A stretch of DNA of 64,000 nucleotides from contig JAHBBC010000005.1 of NCBI GenBank assembly GCA_019915015.1, positions 310,001 through 374,000 on the forward strand, read 5' to 3'. This document shows, piece by piece, positions 23,201-34,000 of this stretch. The notes beneath the pieces were generated by a model. It was not told the DNA's origin, made no database searches, and was given only the letters and a program-made list of their open reading frames with translations. Both the position numbers and the translations under genes were made by a program. This stretch comes from Auriscalpium vulgare (Eukaryota > Basidiomycota > Agaricomycetes > Russulales > Auriscalpiaceae). The first letter of the stretch is position 1. Each line of letters opens with the position of its first letter.

Positions 23201-24565
23201 AGTCATCCCATAACAAATTAAGAAAGCCTTAAAGAGTATAATATCACTATAGTAGATGAATATCTGATACAGCGTGCACTGCACAACTCCTCAGAAATGA
23301 CCCCCTGTATTCTGGTAAATTCAGGTCACATATTGCACTCTACTAAGCACATGCTGTAATATCATCCGAATTTATAGAGCTCATTTGAATGGAGAGAAGG
23401 TGCATATATCCCAGCATTTCTGTAATATATTATTGATTCACTATAGTACATAAACCCATGGGATCCATTGGACAGTGATTGCCCTACAGCTCTCTACCGT
23501 TAGCCAGATATATTCGGCTCAATTACCTCTATATAGCAGTTTCACCTGTGCATCTACACCATTATTTATAACATTTTCAAAGCCCATTATATTGGTGCAA
23601 AAATACAATGGTCCTTACAGTCATGCTACTACTATAGTGCATCCAAGGACACTATAGTACTGTTATATGCACTAGAGTGCACTATACTGCCCTATACTTG
23701 CACTTCACTATCCTATCTGCCTATGACACCACCCACTTGTTACAACTGTAGGGACATAGTGCACTAAACTACTCCCCAGTGTTGCTTTGTCGCCGTCCAC
23801 TCGGACGACCATCCGACCACACTCACGGCGTCTGCATGGAAGGTCGCGCTCGACGGCAACTACTATGCGTACAGCCAGTGGCCCAACGCGAAACACCGGT
23901 CGCAGTTTTCAGAGGCGCTCATAGCGCGGCTGCCAGAACGTCCGGCGGCGGGAGGATCGGTACTGGGGAAGCGACCCGCGCCAGGCGGCGAGAAGCCCAA
24001 CGACAAGCGGATCGTCGAGAGGCTGGACGTGGCCGTGCATTTTGGAGTGCTATACGAGTTCCCCCCTTACCGCATGGAGGACCGTCTGCTGTGGCGCAAT
24101 GAGCTGATCAGCGCTGAACGCGCGGCCAAGGACGAGACGATGTGGAAGGAGGTCGCCTGGCAGCTGTCGGTCAAGCATTTCCGCCTGGAGCTTCTGCAAC
24201 TGGACGAGGAGATCCTGGCGGAGATCGGCGAGCCCTCGACGTACCAGCGGCATCTGGAGTGGCTGGGGGTCTGGAACGGCGGCCTCGATGTCCCAACGGA
24301 CCCTGCGGCCCTGGACTACCTCCTTTCCGAGGATTGGATATGGCGGCGGGCGGGAGTGCTGCGATTGCGCGGCCTTGTCCACACGTGGCCCGAGTTTGGG
24401 GACAGCAACATTGACAACATGGAGGTCACTCTTTCCCTGTCCGCCTTTCATGCGTACGAGGGCACACTGTACGAGGCCTACGCGCGTTATTTCTACAAGC
24501 GCCGCGGGCGACTGCCGACGTTTCCTCTGACCCGCCCCTTGTCTATCGCAGAGAGCGCAGATTAG
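20227..24565 (+). pseudogene. Unknown lineage-specific gene B, about 770 residues, split by a foldback element
   Basis: An ATG at 20227 gives MAESA, then a 49-bp intron (20241-20289), then a long exon. It reads through LPSLDFLRLSPRELISMGI, WTDDGAPWFSFNDHDWHTE, DYADRQNVALTMALTGLDR and VGVPVWWVRPINTL to HNWLRIRPHCFV at 21815. It resumes at 23793 with AVHSDDHPTTLTASAW and ends ARYFYKRRGRLPTF..ESAD at 24563-24565. The parts join in frame once the 1.97-kb insertion and one target copy are removed, and no other stop is seen. No catalytic motif is recognised; Trp-rich and Arg/Leu-rich segments look structured. The insertion leaves only a truncated product unless it is spliced out. Confidence 0.65.
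21816..23782. mobile_element. Foldback (palindromic) element with 8-10-bp target duplication, probably hAT-like
   Basis: The two arms, each about 675 bp, are inverted repeats (21816-22490 and 23105-23782) around a loop of about 610 bp. The ends carry CTGTGGGGCTTAG and, inverted, CACTGGGGAGTAG, followed by CACTATGTCCCTACAG. TGCTTTGTCG flanks both sides (21806-21815 and 23783-23792), which agrees with an 8-bp duplication plus chance bases. No transposase is encoded. The insertion cuts gene B after a Cys-Phe-Val codon run. Confidence 0.75.
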
Positions 24566-24632
24566 AGTCATGTATTGTACAGTATTACAGTGGAATGCAC
24601 AGTGTGCGGAAATGTCCCATTGGAATGCATCT

Positions 24633-26007
24633 TCAGGCGCGGGCGCGTGGGGCCCGATCCGACGGACACTCTTCGACGAACCAGCGCACGTACTTTTCAA
24701 CGACCGGGCCGCCGACATGGCGTGCAAGAGACAAGAGCGTGGCGAGGGTGTGTCCATACACGCGCTCGAGGGTGTACTGGCCGGCAGGCTCGACCTTGGC
24801 GATCTTGATGAGGGCAAGGAACGACTTGGTCGCGCGGTGGTAGCAAGAATCGAGCCTCCAATCGGGGTCGAGGAGGATGCCGGGACCGAGCTGGCGAAAA
24901 GTGTGAGCGTAGGTGGGCGCGCAGTGAGCGTGGGTGGGCGCGCGCAGGACGAACACACCGAGGTGGAGAGCAGGAACATGCGGGTGCTGGTGCGGACCTG
25001 GTCCTTGCGGATGGCTGTCAATTTGTTCAGGGCTTGCACGCGGCCACCGGCGGCCGTGTCGTTGACGTCCAGGCCGGCGACGTGGATGGCCGCCCAGTCA
25101 CGAAACTCATTGTCGATGATCTTGCGGCCTCGCGCGGCGCCGCCAGCACCCTGTATCTGCGTGTCGTAGTCGCGCTGGTAGAGGATGGTTTCGATCTTGT
25201 GGACAAGGTCAAGGAGCCAGCTGGAGCCGGTGGGATCATGGAGGAGCATCTGGGCGCGCGGGGTGAGCGCCGGTGAGCGCCGGTGAGCTCGACGGCGGCA
25301 CGTACCCTGCAATGATCGACGATGTGCGTGTGTATGTCCCTACTGACAATCTGCATGGACTCTTTGCACATCTCCGCGATGCTGGGGTACTCCTCGGGAT
25401 GACCAAACCGGCCCTGTTCGTGCTGTGCGCGCGGTGAGTATGGCGTGCGCGGTCACGCGCGCGGAACGCACCCAGACTGGCTCCGGTGCGCGGGGCAGCA
25501 TGTAGCGGTAGAGGTGCATGAAGGCGACGTTCTCGAGCACTTCGTGCTTGCCCGCAGGTACGCCGTTGACGATGAGCGCGGAGAGCTCGTGCAAGTTGAT
25601 GCATGCGTTCGTGATCGCTGCGGTAATTTTACAGAAGCGGCGGCGGGCGATGGTGTGCTGCGCGCGCGGTGAGTGTATGCACGCGCGGTGAGTGCGCGCG
25701 TGCGTACCAAGTCAGGGGGCGCCGCGGTGGCCGGATTCTCGCTGCGGGTACGCGCGGGACGCACGGGGGATGCGCTGCGGGCGCGCTGCTTGCCGCGAGC
25801 GGGAGACGCGGGGACGTCCAGATTGACGAGCTCGCACGCGGTGTCACGCAAGCTGCGCCACTGTGCCCGCGCATCCGGGGAAGACGGTGGCGGCGCCTCT
25901 TGTGCGTACAGGGCGACCGCGTTGATGAGGCGCACGGCGTGTTCGCGGGTCCACTCGCCGACGGACTCCTGCAGGGTCTGCACGGCGAGCTCGATGTCGT
26001 TGGCCAT
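24633..26007 (-). CDS. Unknown lineage-specific gene C, five exons
   Basis: The protein starts MANDIELAVQTLQESVGEW at 26007. Four short introns follow: 25618-25707, 25414-25471, 25250-25305 and about 24890-24957. All fit GT..AG and keep the frame. Later segments read FGHPEEYPSIAEMCKESMQ, LHDPTGSSWLLDLVHKIE, IIDNEFRDWAAIHVAGLDV and GPGILLDPDWRLDSCYHRAT, ending near YVRWFVEECPS with the stop at 24633-24635. It is helical with no recognised domain. It faces gene B tail to tail with a gap of under 70 bp. Every intron contains one to three copies of a CTCACC-type motif. It appears intact. Confidence 0.6.
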
Positions 26008-26057
26008 GGGGGTGAGGGGTAAGGAGTGCGCGCGGGTCGCGCAGCCTGGCGCGGGTC

Positions 26058-26065
26058 TTATATAT
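26058..26065 (-). promoter_or_regulatory. TATA box of gene C
   Basis: CATATATAAG on the minus strand lies about 50 bp before the gene C start codon. There is no competing gene on this strand. Confidence 0.5.
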
Positions 26066-26160
26066 GCGCGCGGTATTTGGCTTGGGCATGTGGGACAAAT
26101 AGACGCTGCGCCGCGCACAACGCAAACACAGCGCACTAGTACTGATCGATTGATATTATT

Positions 26161-26230
26161 ACAGGTCTACACGGGTCTACGCGGGTCTATGCGGGTCTAT
26201 GCGGGTCTACGCGGGTCTACGCGGGTCTCC
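26161..26230. repeat. Seven tandem copies of a 10-bp unit
   Basis: The unit is GCGGGTCTAC with small changes. The array ends exactly at the stop codon of gene D (26230-26232), so it forms the start of that gene's 3' untranslated region. Confidence 0.85.
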
Positions 26231-26692
26231 TAGCTGCCGTCGGGATCCGTCTGCGCGGCGTCAACGCCGAGCGCGTCGGTGGGCGCTTGGGCAAGGGCGG
26301 CGGCGGCCTCGTCGGCGCGACGAATGCGCTCCAAACGGTCGCCGGTGGGACCGTGGAAGATGTGCGGGGCGGAGGGAGCTTGGGAGATGGTGTGAGTGCG
26401 GGACGGTGAGTATATGCGCGGCTACTGACCGTGGGCGAGGGCATCGAGGGCCTCGGGGTCTCCTCGGTAGCGCAGGGCGAGAATCCCCCTCCACAAAGCG
26501 TACTGGCGGGGTGTGAGTGCGTCGGGGTGTGAGTGCGTGCGGGTGTGCGGTATGCGGAAATACGCACGTCACGCGGCAGCGCGGGCGGCTGGGCGTCGGT
26601 GCCACTGTCGGCAGGCGCAGGGGCAGCGGGGTGGACATGGCGGTAGAGCGTTTGGGCTGCGGTGCGTCGTCGGTAGGCGCAGGGGCAGACAT
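26230..26692 (-). CDS. Small unknown gene D, three exons
   Basis: ATG at 26692 opens MSAPAPTDDAPQPK. The introns are 26503-26571 and 26379-26429, both GT..AG. Exon 2 reads YALWRGILALRYRGDPEALD and exon 3 continues HIFHGPTGDRLERIRRADEA to a stop at 26230-26232, about 110 residues. The Arg/Ala-rich central part looks helical and the N-terminus disordered. Function unknown. It is divergent from nothing nearby but follows gene C on the same strand, 220 bp upstream of it. Confidence 0.5.
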
Positions 26693-26770
26693 GGTGGTTG
26701 GTGGGCAAGAGCGTGTGGGCTGCGGGTGCGGGCGGCGTGTTTGGCGACATAGCGCAGCAGAGCATCCGGG

Positions 26771-26834
26771 GTGCCCAATCGGGCGCGCGGCCAAATCGGG
26801 CACCGGCCAAATCGGGCGCCGGCCAAATCGGGCG
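26771..26834. repeat. Four tandem copies of a 16-bp unit upstream of gene D
   Basis: The unit is GGCCAAATCGGGCRCC, 80-145 bp upstream of the gene D start codon. The position suggests promoter elements, but this is inferred only from placement. Confidence 0.7.
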
Positions 26835-26889
26835 ACGCGCATTGCGTCGTTGTGGCGCGCGCATGTGGTCGGTGCCACGCCCCGCGTCA

Positions 26890-27140
26890 TTTGAATTCCT
26901 CCTACATATTATCCCCTACATTGCATCGCCTGCGTCAAGAACATACCCCCACGCGCCCGCGTTCCTGCGGCAAGAAAATAACCCCATGCGCCGCCTAATT
27001 ACCCCACACGCCCGGCCTCAAGGTCTGCGACGGTGAGTATGCAGCCTCATACGTATGACCCAGGACTTGCCTGCGTTCCTGCGGCATTGCATCGCCTGCG
27101 TCAAGAAAATAACCCCACACGCCCGATCTCGAGTATTCGC
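26890..27140 (+). repeat. Dispersed repeat, direct partner at 36880-37025
   Basis: ATTGCATCGCCTGCGTCAAG and nearby ATTCCTCCTRCATAT segments occur here (twice in part) and again near 36880-36930 in the same orientation, together with CATACGTA.GACCCAGGAC. They border the outer ends of the two inverted-repeat arms. No coding sense was found. Confidence 0.6.
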
Positions 27141-27187
27141 GTCGCGTCGTGCGCGTGCGCACAGCCACTTCATATACACGCCCTGCA

Positions 27188-28405
27188 TCATTTATTGCTC
27201 TTTGCAAATATGTTGGCACGACGCGGATTTCGAACGCATATAGTAATGTGTGTGTGTGTGTGTGTGTAGTAAACAACTTTTGCCTCATATCTCAATAACT
27301 ACGGTAGCTACGGACAAACGGGCAACAGATTATTCGGATGCGAGACCAATGCGCAGGTGCTAGTGAAGAAATCAGAGAAAACCGTCCAGAGCAAACAAAT
27401 CGGTATCAGGGCCTCCTGCCCACGGGTTTGGCCTCATATCTCTACAACGGCGGCACCTATGAGCAAACGGGCGGGCTCCCCGTGTTTGCTACATCAATGT
27501 GCAGGTGCTCGCGCAAGAAAGAGAGAAATACAATCAAAAATGAATATCCTATGGTGTATTGACCTCTCCAGCGACTTCTGCCTCATCGTACACGATCCAG
27601 ACCACTTACAGACGAACGAAAGACACCCCCGTAATCAGAACGGTTAGGCGCAGATGCTCGCACAAAAAATGGGGTCAAAGGTCCCCCCCTTCACTGAGAA
27701 CCAGGGGGGTCTCCTGCTTGTCCATCCGTCCAGCAGCAGAGAGGCAATGGGGAGAAAAGTGGTATATTGTGAAGCAAAACCAATACATGGGGGTGTGCTA
27801 TGTGCCTATCCAGATGCGAAGGAGGGGTAGTTTGGGAGCTGGGGGGTTGGAGAAGCCTTGGAGACATGGTGATCTGTGCTGGTGATGGGGAGGGTGCAGC
27901 GAGGTGAGGAGGGCACCAATCGACACGAGGTCAAGTGCAAACAACGCGCGCTGACAATGCAAGCACGTTAGTGAAAGAATCAGAGAGATTGGACCAGTTG
28001 GGGGCGCACCAGGTTGTGCCCATCCTCGTCTACTGTGCTGATGATGAGAAGGGCACAGCGTGGCGAGGGGGGCACCAATCGACGCGGGGTTAAGTGCAAC
28101 CGACGCGCACTGACAATGCGAGCAGGTCAGTGAAAAGATCAGAGAGATTGGACCAGTTGAGGGTGCACCAGGTGGACCCCTTCCTCGTCACCCTAGCCTC
28201 CCTATGTTGTCGCCTCTGTGTCACTCCTGTTGATCCAGAACACCCGGAAAACGATGGGGATGTGTTGGCCTTGACCCAGAGAAGGCCAATGGAGAGTTTG
28301 AGGAGCCTGAGGGGTCTGCAAAAAATGTTATGAGGCAAGCAAGTGCGGACAGGAATTGGCCCACCTACCAAACTCGGGCAACTCTCGGGCAACTCTCACA
28401 CGTCG
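27188..28405 (-). repeat. Unclassified repeat, left inverted arm, about 1.2 kb
   Basis: It is inverted relative to 35845-36880 at high identity. In repeat orientation it begins TGTGAGAGTTGCCCGAG and ends CAAAGAGCAATAAA. It contains a (TG)n run at 27246-27268, three diverged copies of a unit of about 110 bp starting TGCCTCAT, and a 160-180-bp tandem duplication (about 27895-28190) absent from the other arm. It has no domain-bearing frame. Confidence 0.7.
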
Positions 28406-28444
28406 CCCGCAACAGCGGTGCATCGCAACTTCTCTTCAGCACTC

Positions 28445-29661
28445 ATGCCGCGCGGAGTCCCCTGGTCGGAAGATCTTCGCTGGACTGTTGTTCGGATGTC
28501 TGCACTCTTTGATCCGCCCATGATTGCCACCTACACAGGTGTCAGCTTGCGTCAGGTCTACAGAATCATTGCCCTGTGGCGTACTACTGGGTCACCAATT
28601 TGACGGGATAGACACAGGTTGAAAGGCCAACCGCGCAAGACAGACTTGAATGATCTGCAGGTAAATATGATATCTTGCATCCTACCTTATATTCAAGTTA
28701 CTGAATATCTGGCAGTTTGTGCGGTATCTCCTTGCTGAAAATGCCGATTACTATCTGGACGAGATACATGCACTGCTTCGTGATATGCGCGGTGTACAGG
28801 TCTCCATCTCCACTGTTTGGCGCATGCTAAACCGAGCTGGGATTTCATGGAAAAAGGTATGTTGATAATCTCTATGACTGTTGAAAAACCTAACAAGCTG
28901 TACTCGGAGCAGTTGACTCGCTATGCTCGGGAGCGAAGCGCACTCAAGCGAGGAGAATATGTATACTATGTTGGCAAGGAGTTTACTCCTGAGCAGTTGG
29001 TCTTCCTGGATGAGTCTAGTGTTGACAAGCGAACCACGGGTAGGAGAGGTGGCTGGGCTAATCGAGGAGCACGTGCATATAATGCCACAGACTTTGTAAG
29101 GGGAAGACAGTTTGTTATCTTGTACTGCTGCATTGTGGCAATAACTCTGACTCATATTGCTCTACAGATATTCAATACTTCCTGCTTTATCCCTTGATGG
29201 GATTCTTGCAGTCGACGTAGAGCCAGGCTCCTTTACCAAGAAAAGCTTTGGAATTTTGTGGAAGGACTTCTGGAGCACATGAATCCGTTTCCACAACGCA
29301 ACTCGGTAATCATCATGGATAACTGTCGTATCCATAAATCTGCAGAGGTCCTGGAGATGATTGAGACCTGGTTTGTTTTTATTCAGGCTTTTGTGTCCAG
29401 AATCTGTCTAAATGATTCTTATTTCTAGTGGCATGCGCTATCACTTTCTCCCGCCTTATTAGCTGGACTACAACCCCATTGAATTGGCATTCTCTGCTAT
29501 CAAAGCTCATATCCGACAGAACAAAGATGCATTTCTTGCCATTGTAGCGCAGTTCGAGGCAGATAGCAATGAGCTTCCTGTTTTTCTCTTTCTACAAGAG
29601 GCCGTTTTTACTGTCACAGCTCAGGATGCCCTAGACTGGTTCCAGCGGTGCAATTATCTGT
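28445..29661 (+). pseudogene. Tc1/mariner-type DDE transposase, inactivated
   Basis: The frame starts MPRGVPWSEDLRWTVVRMSA, with a helix-turn-helix region (GVSLRQVYRIIALWR). Segments across small introns follow: LLRDMRGVQVSISTVWRML, FLDESSVDKRTTGRRGGWA with the first catalytic Asp, ILPALSLDGIL, SVIIMDNCRIHKSAEVLEMI with the second Asp, and LDYNPIELAFSAIKAHIRQ with the third acidic residue (Glu). It ends near CNYL at about 29661. A stop after TGSPI, a frameshift near 29250 and a stop before LDYNP make it a pseudogene. Terminal repeats were not found. Confidence 0.8.
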
Positions 29662-29779
29662 GATTGAATGGCTCTATAATGTAGACTTGATAGAAAAGGA
29701 GATGGATATTGTTTTGTTATTATCTAAAGAGAGATGATGGATGTTTGGTAATCTTGTAATCAACAACAGTGGGAAGTGG

Positions 29780-30790
29780 TTAGAAGTGTCTAATATGCTT
29801 GCGCGCAGGGCTTCCCTGCAGACGCGCTTTGGCCTTGATAGCCTCTGTGTCAGTTTTTGCATACCCTATGAGAAGCCCCGCTACAGTCAGGGTAATGTCC
29901 GGGTAGGCCTCCACCAGCCACTTTGGTGTCCACCCGTATATCTCATCTCCGAGCTCAAAACTCCTCTTGAACTCCACAGCAGTCAGGACCGCAAGGTACT
30001 GTGAGAAATCACGGTCGTCACCCCGAGGGCCGTCGTCAAGCTGGGCAAGCCAAGCTTCGAACATGGGATAGAACACAGGATTGATCTCTATAGCAGGCTC
30101 AGCTGGAACGGGGCCAGCGGAATGAGTGGATGCCCATTGAGGAAGACCGGGGGGTGGAGCAGGATAGTGAGTAGGATAGAAGGGGATCGAGTAGTGCTGA
30201 GGGGGCGGGGGATACATAGGCTGGCCGTACGGCATGTACATGGATGGGGGCTTGAGTATGGCCAAAGGGTGGCATAGGCATCGCATAAGGAGCAGGAGCA
30301 GGGGGAATAGCTCCAAGGGCCTGGGCCTCTGGAGCGAGAGGGTGCTCAACAGCTTTTTCTATGAAAATCTCAGTCAATTGCTCTATTTCAATATAAATAA
30401 CCACTCACTAGTGATGTCCACATCTCCAAGTCGCAGTTGCCACGGGAGCTGGCTATCGGATACGCCTCCTTTCAACTGAGGCCTGTGTTAGCAAGTCACA
30501 AATAAAGAAGGCAAGAAACATACTATGACGGTCGCCCAAAGGCTTAGATTCTGCGTTGTAATCTTCTTATAAGTGCCATCATCGGTCAGCCAGCAAGGAT
30601 GAGTGTGCTGTGAAGTCGGGCACTTGTACTTTTCTTGAAGCTCAGCCGTAATCTGAGCGCAGCTCTTCTGCCCGCTGTCAGCGTCCTCATCGCCATCACT
30701 TCCAAAGCTAAGTTGGGAGTACATGTCACCGCCCTTCTTGGTTGACTTCGAGCTGCCCTTCGTCAAGGACTTAGACTTGGTAGACTGAAT
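29780..30790 (-). pseudogene. Unknown gene G, truncated at its 5' side by a copia LTR
   Basis: Directly after the LTR the minus strand reads a Ser/Lys-rich stretch, then GDEDADSGQKSCAQITAELQ, HPCWLTDDGTYKKITTQNL, an intron of about 45 bp, LPWQLRLGDVDITS, a Pro/Tyr-rich region with a one-base frameshift near 30250, and FSQYLAVLTAVEFKRSFELG to the end. It resembles host-type unknown proteins of agaricomycetes, with a charged N-terminal half and a C-terminal helical module. The start lies beyond the retroelement insertion and was not found. Confidence 0.5.
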
Positions 30791-31036
30791 TGTTGATATC
30801 AGTTGCTTCTGGCAGCTGCCCACAAGTCCTCAAGCAGCTCTAGGGGCTGCAGGGGTATGTAAACGACTAGTATTGTGAACATAAGACGAGGAGACATACC
30901 TGCAGGGGGATGTAAACGACTGAAGAGCAGTAAAGTCGTCCCCCTGCAGTATAAGGCAATATCCGGAGATTTCCGAGACCATGGGAACTTAGCCTCTGGC
31001 ACTCGCAGGAGTGGGCACAGAGCACCCACTTCAACA
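30791..31036 (-). repeat. Copia LTR (3' LTR of the minus-strand element)
   Basis: The 246-bp repeat has TGTTGA/TCAACA ends. A purine tract (GGGGGGAG) abuts it on the pol side. It matches the LTR at 37961-38201 apart from short indels, including an extra copy of the GTATGTAAACGACT segment. Confidence 0.85.
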
Positions 31037-31067
31037 CTCCCCCCTGATTCAGCCCATCTCCACATCT

Positions 31068-34000
31068 CTACAGCTCCAACCCCATCATCCTCCAAGTCAC
31101 CTCCACCTTGTCACGAGACAGAGGCTTGGTCAACGCATCCGCAGGCATCTCCGCAGTTGGAATGAACTTTGGAGTGAGCAGCCCCTTCTGCACATTGTCC
31201 CGAAGCCAGAAGAAGCGCAGGTCCATATGCTTCATGCGACCATGATGCTCCGGGTTCTTGGACACACTGATAGCCGACTGATTATCCATGTGGATCACAG
31301 AAGGCTTATCCAGCTTGTACCCAAACTCCGAGAGCAGGTTGCGCATCCAGAGCACCTCCTTGCCGGCGTCAAACGCAGCAATGTACTCTGCCTCGGTCGT
31401 AGAGCTTGCAACAAGGGATTGAAGCTTAGAGCTCCAGGAAACCACTCCTGTCCCAATGCGCAGCATATAACCAGAGGTGGACCGCCCACCATCGGGCTCG
31501 CCAGCGTGGTCCGCATCAGAGAACGTCTCAAAGAGCTCGTCCGAGTCTGAAGGGCCGTACACCAACTTCATGTCCTTGGTCCCCTGCAGATAGCGGAACA
31601 GGTGCTGAACCGCCTTCCAGTGCTGAGGACCCGGGTTCGAGACGAACCGACAAAGCACAGAAGCAGCAAAGGCAATGTCCGGGCGAGTAGCCTGAGCAAG
31701 GAAGAGGATAGAGCCAACAGCGCTCCCATAGGGCACGCGCTGCATCTAGGCACGCTCCTCCTCGCTCGTGGGCCCCATGTCTGCCGTGAGGCGAAGACCG
31801 GGCACCATAGGCGTCGTCACCGGCTTGCAGTCGCTGTGGTTGTAGCGCTCGAGCAGGTCAACAACGTACTGGCGCTGGGAGAGCATGATGCATCGCTTGG
31901 GACAATCCCGAGTGATATGGATGCCCAAGCAGGAAGTTGGTCTCCCCCAGATCGCGCAGCTTGAAGTGAAGACGCAGCTCGTCGACTAGCTGGTCGAGGA
32001 TAGAGGCGTTGTTCAAGACAGGCAGGATGACGCGGATCTCCCCATGGGAGAACCAACTGTGACTCCCACGTAACGGCACTAGTTAGAGAGGTACAGTGTA
32101 CCCCTTGGACCCCACTAGTTAGAGGGCAGACCACAGCCGTACCCTATCGACCAATAATGCTAGTAATTGCTCTCGCCTTCTTCTCCAACACCAGCACCGG
32201 GTCCTCGGCAATCAGCGCCGGGCTCCCACATTGTCCCGCGTCGTCCGTTGTGTCTGTTTACGGTAATTGTTCTGTGCCGCCGTGCCTCACCGCTGTTGGC
32301 GCGCTCCTGCTCACTGTGTCGACGACGAGCTCGCCTCCCGCCACCACCACGCACCCTATTGCCTCCAAACTGGGCATGCGGCATCATATGTGATGCCTTT
32401 GGTAAGTGGCATGCGCGCTTCTCATGCGCCGCTTCCCGTGCCTCTCCCTCGGATGCCACAAATGGCGACAATGGTGAGCTCCATCCCGCCTTCTATATGC
32501 CTCTCACCGCCCTCATATTATAATCACAGGAGCATATACACTAAATATAACACCTAGTGTGCGCGCTTTGTGCGCGCCGCCCCCGTATCCAGCCTGTCAA
32601 CGCCGCCGACCCTGCCCCCGACGAGCCCGCCCAACCTTCACCGGCCGCCCCGCCGCCTCCAGTATTTGCGTGTGGCCTTATATGTGTGCTAAGTGTCGGC
32701 CTGCAGGTGCGCCCTTGGACTGTTCCTTCTTATTTCTGCCTGGCGACGTTCCCATTTCGGTCACCAACGAGCTTGCGCACTGACATCAGTTGTTTACTTT
32801 ACAATACCATACTCCAAGATCAGGCTGTTGTTCTATACGCAATATTAATGTATGGTTTACAATCTGCATATCCTAACACGATCGAGCTCGCTGGTGCCCC
32901 GCCGCCGTGGCCGACAGAGCCGTCGAGCTCGCTCTCGTCGTCAAATCTACTTAAAACTGGGAGATCTCACTTGCAAGTCCTATTAAGGGCTATAGTCTAG
33001 TCATTGAATATTTACCAGCGAGTTCTCGGGGACTTGAGAAGACAGAGTATGCCCGCCCCTCTGTTGATATTTTGCAGCAGGATGAAGGACCTTATATGAT
33101 ACTGTAAATCGAAAGATTGAAACATATCCGAGAAGAATTGAGGTCGGGGTCGAGCTCGTCGGGGTCGTCGGGGTAGTCGGGGCGGGAGACGGTGTGGGCG
33201 ATCGCGAGAGAAAACACCGAAAGCGCGGGTGTCATTGGGGTTGTTGGCGACGTTGGCGCGGAATGGGAGAGACTAGCGCGCAAAAAGCGCGCATGCGGGC
33301 TCATACAATGTACTCATATTATACTGTATGCAAAATACGGAGGTGGTGGGGTGAGTGGTGTTGGCTGGGCGGGGTTGTTGGCATCGGCCCGGGCGTCGGC
33401 GCCGTCGGCGAGCGAGCTACCGGGGCGGCGCACACAGCGCGTTCGCACTACCTATTCTATATCACTCATATGCTCCTGCGTATTGACTATGAGGGGGATG
33501 CGGGGCATACAGAGGGCGGGATGGAGCTCACCATTGTCGCCATTTGTGGCATCCGAGGGAGAGGCACGGGAAGCGGCGCATGAGAAGCGCGCATGCCACT
33601 TACCAAAGGCATCACATATCGTGATACATGCCAAGTCGTGAATCCAAAGGGCAAGTGGTGGTGGCGGGAGGCGAGCTCGTCGTCGACACAGTGAGCAGGA
33701 GCGCGCCAACAGCGGTGAGGCACGGCGGCACAGAACAATTACCGTAAACGGACACGACGGACGACGCGGGACAACGTGGGAGCCCGGCACTGATTGCCGA
33801 GGACCCGGTGCTGGTGTTGGAGAAGAAGGCGAGAGCAATTACTAGCATTATTGGTCGATAGGGTACGGCTGTGGTCTGCCCTCTAACTAGTGGGGTCCAA
33901 GCGGTACACTGTACCTCTCTAACTAGTGTCGCTACGTGGGAATCACAGGTGGGGAGAACACGTAGATGCTCGCATCCGAGTAGATGCAGACAAAGCCCAT

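Noticed and set aside
21832..23770. Classification of the gene B foldback as a CACTA element
   Set aside because: CACTATGTCC lies about 20 bp inside the true ends, and the flanking duplication is 8-10 bp, not 3 bp.
27246..27268. (TG)n run as a regulatory element
   Set aside because: It is a simple dinucleotide repeat present in both arms, with no gene nearby to support a role.
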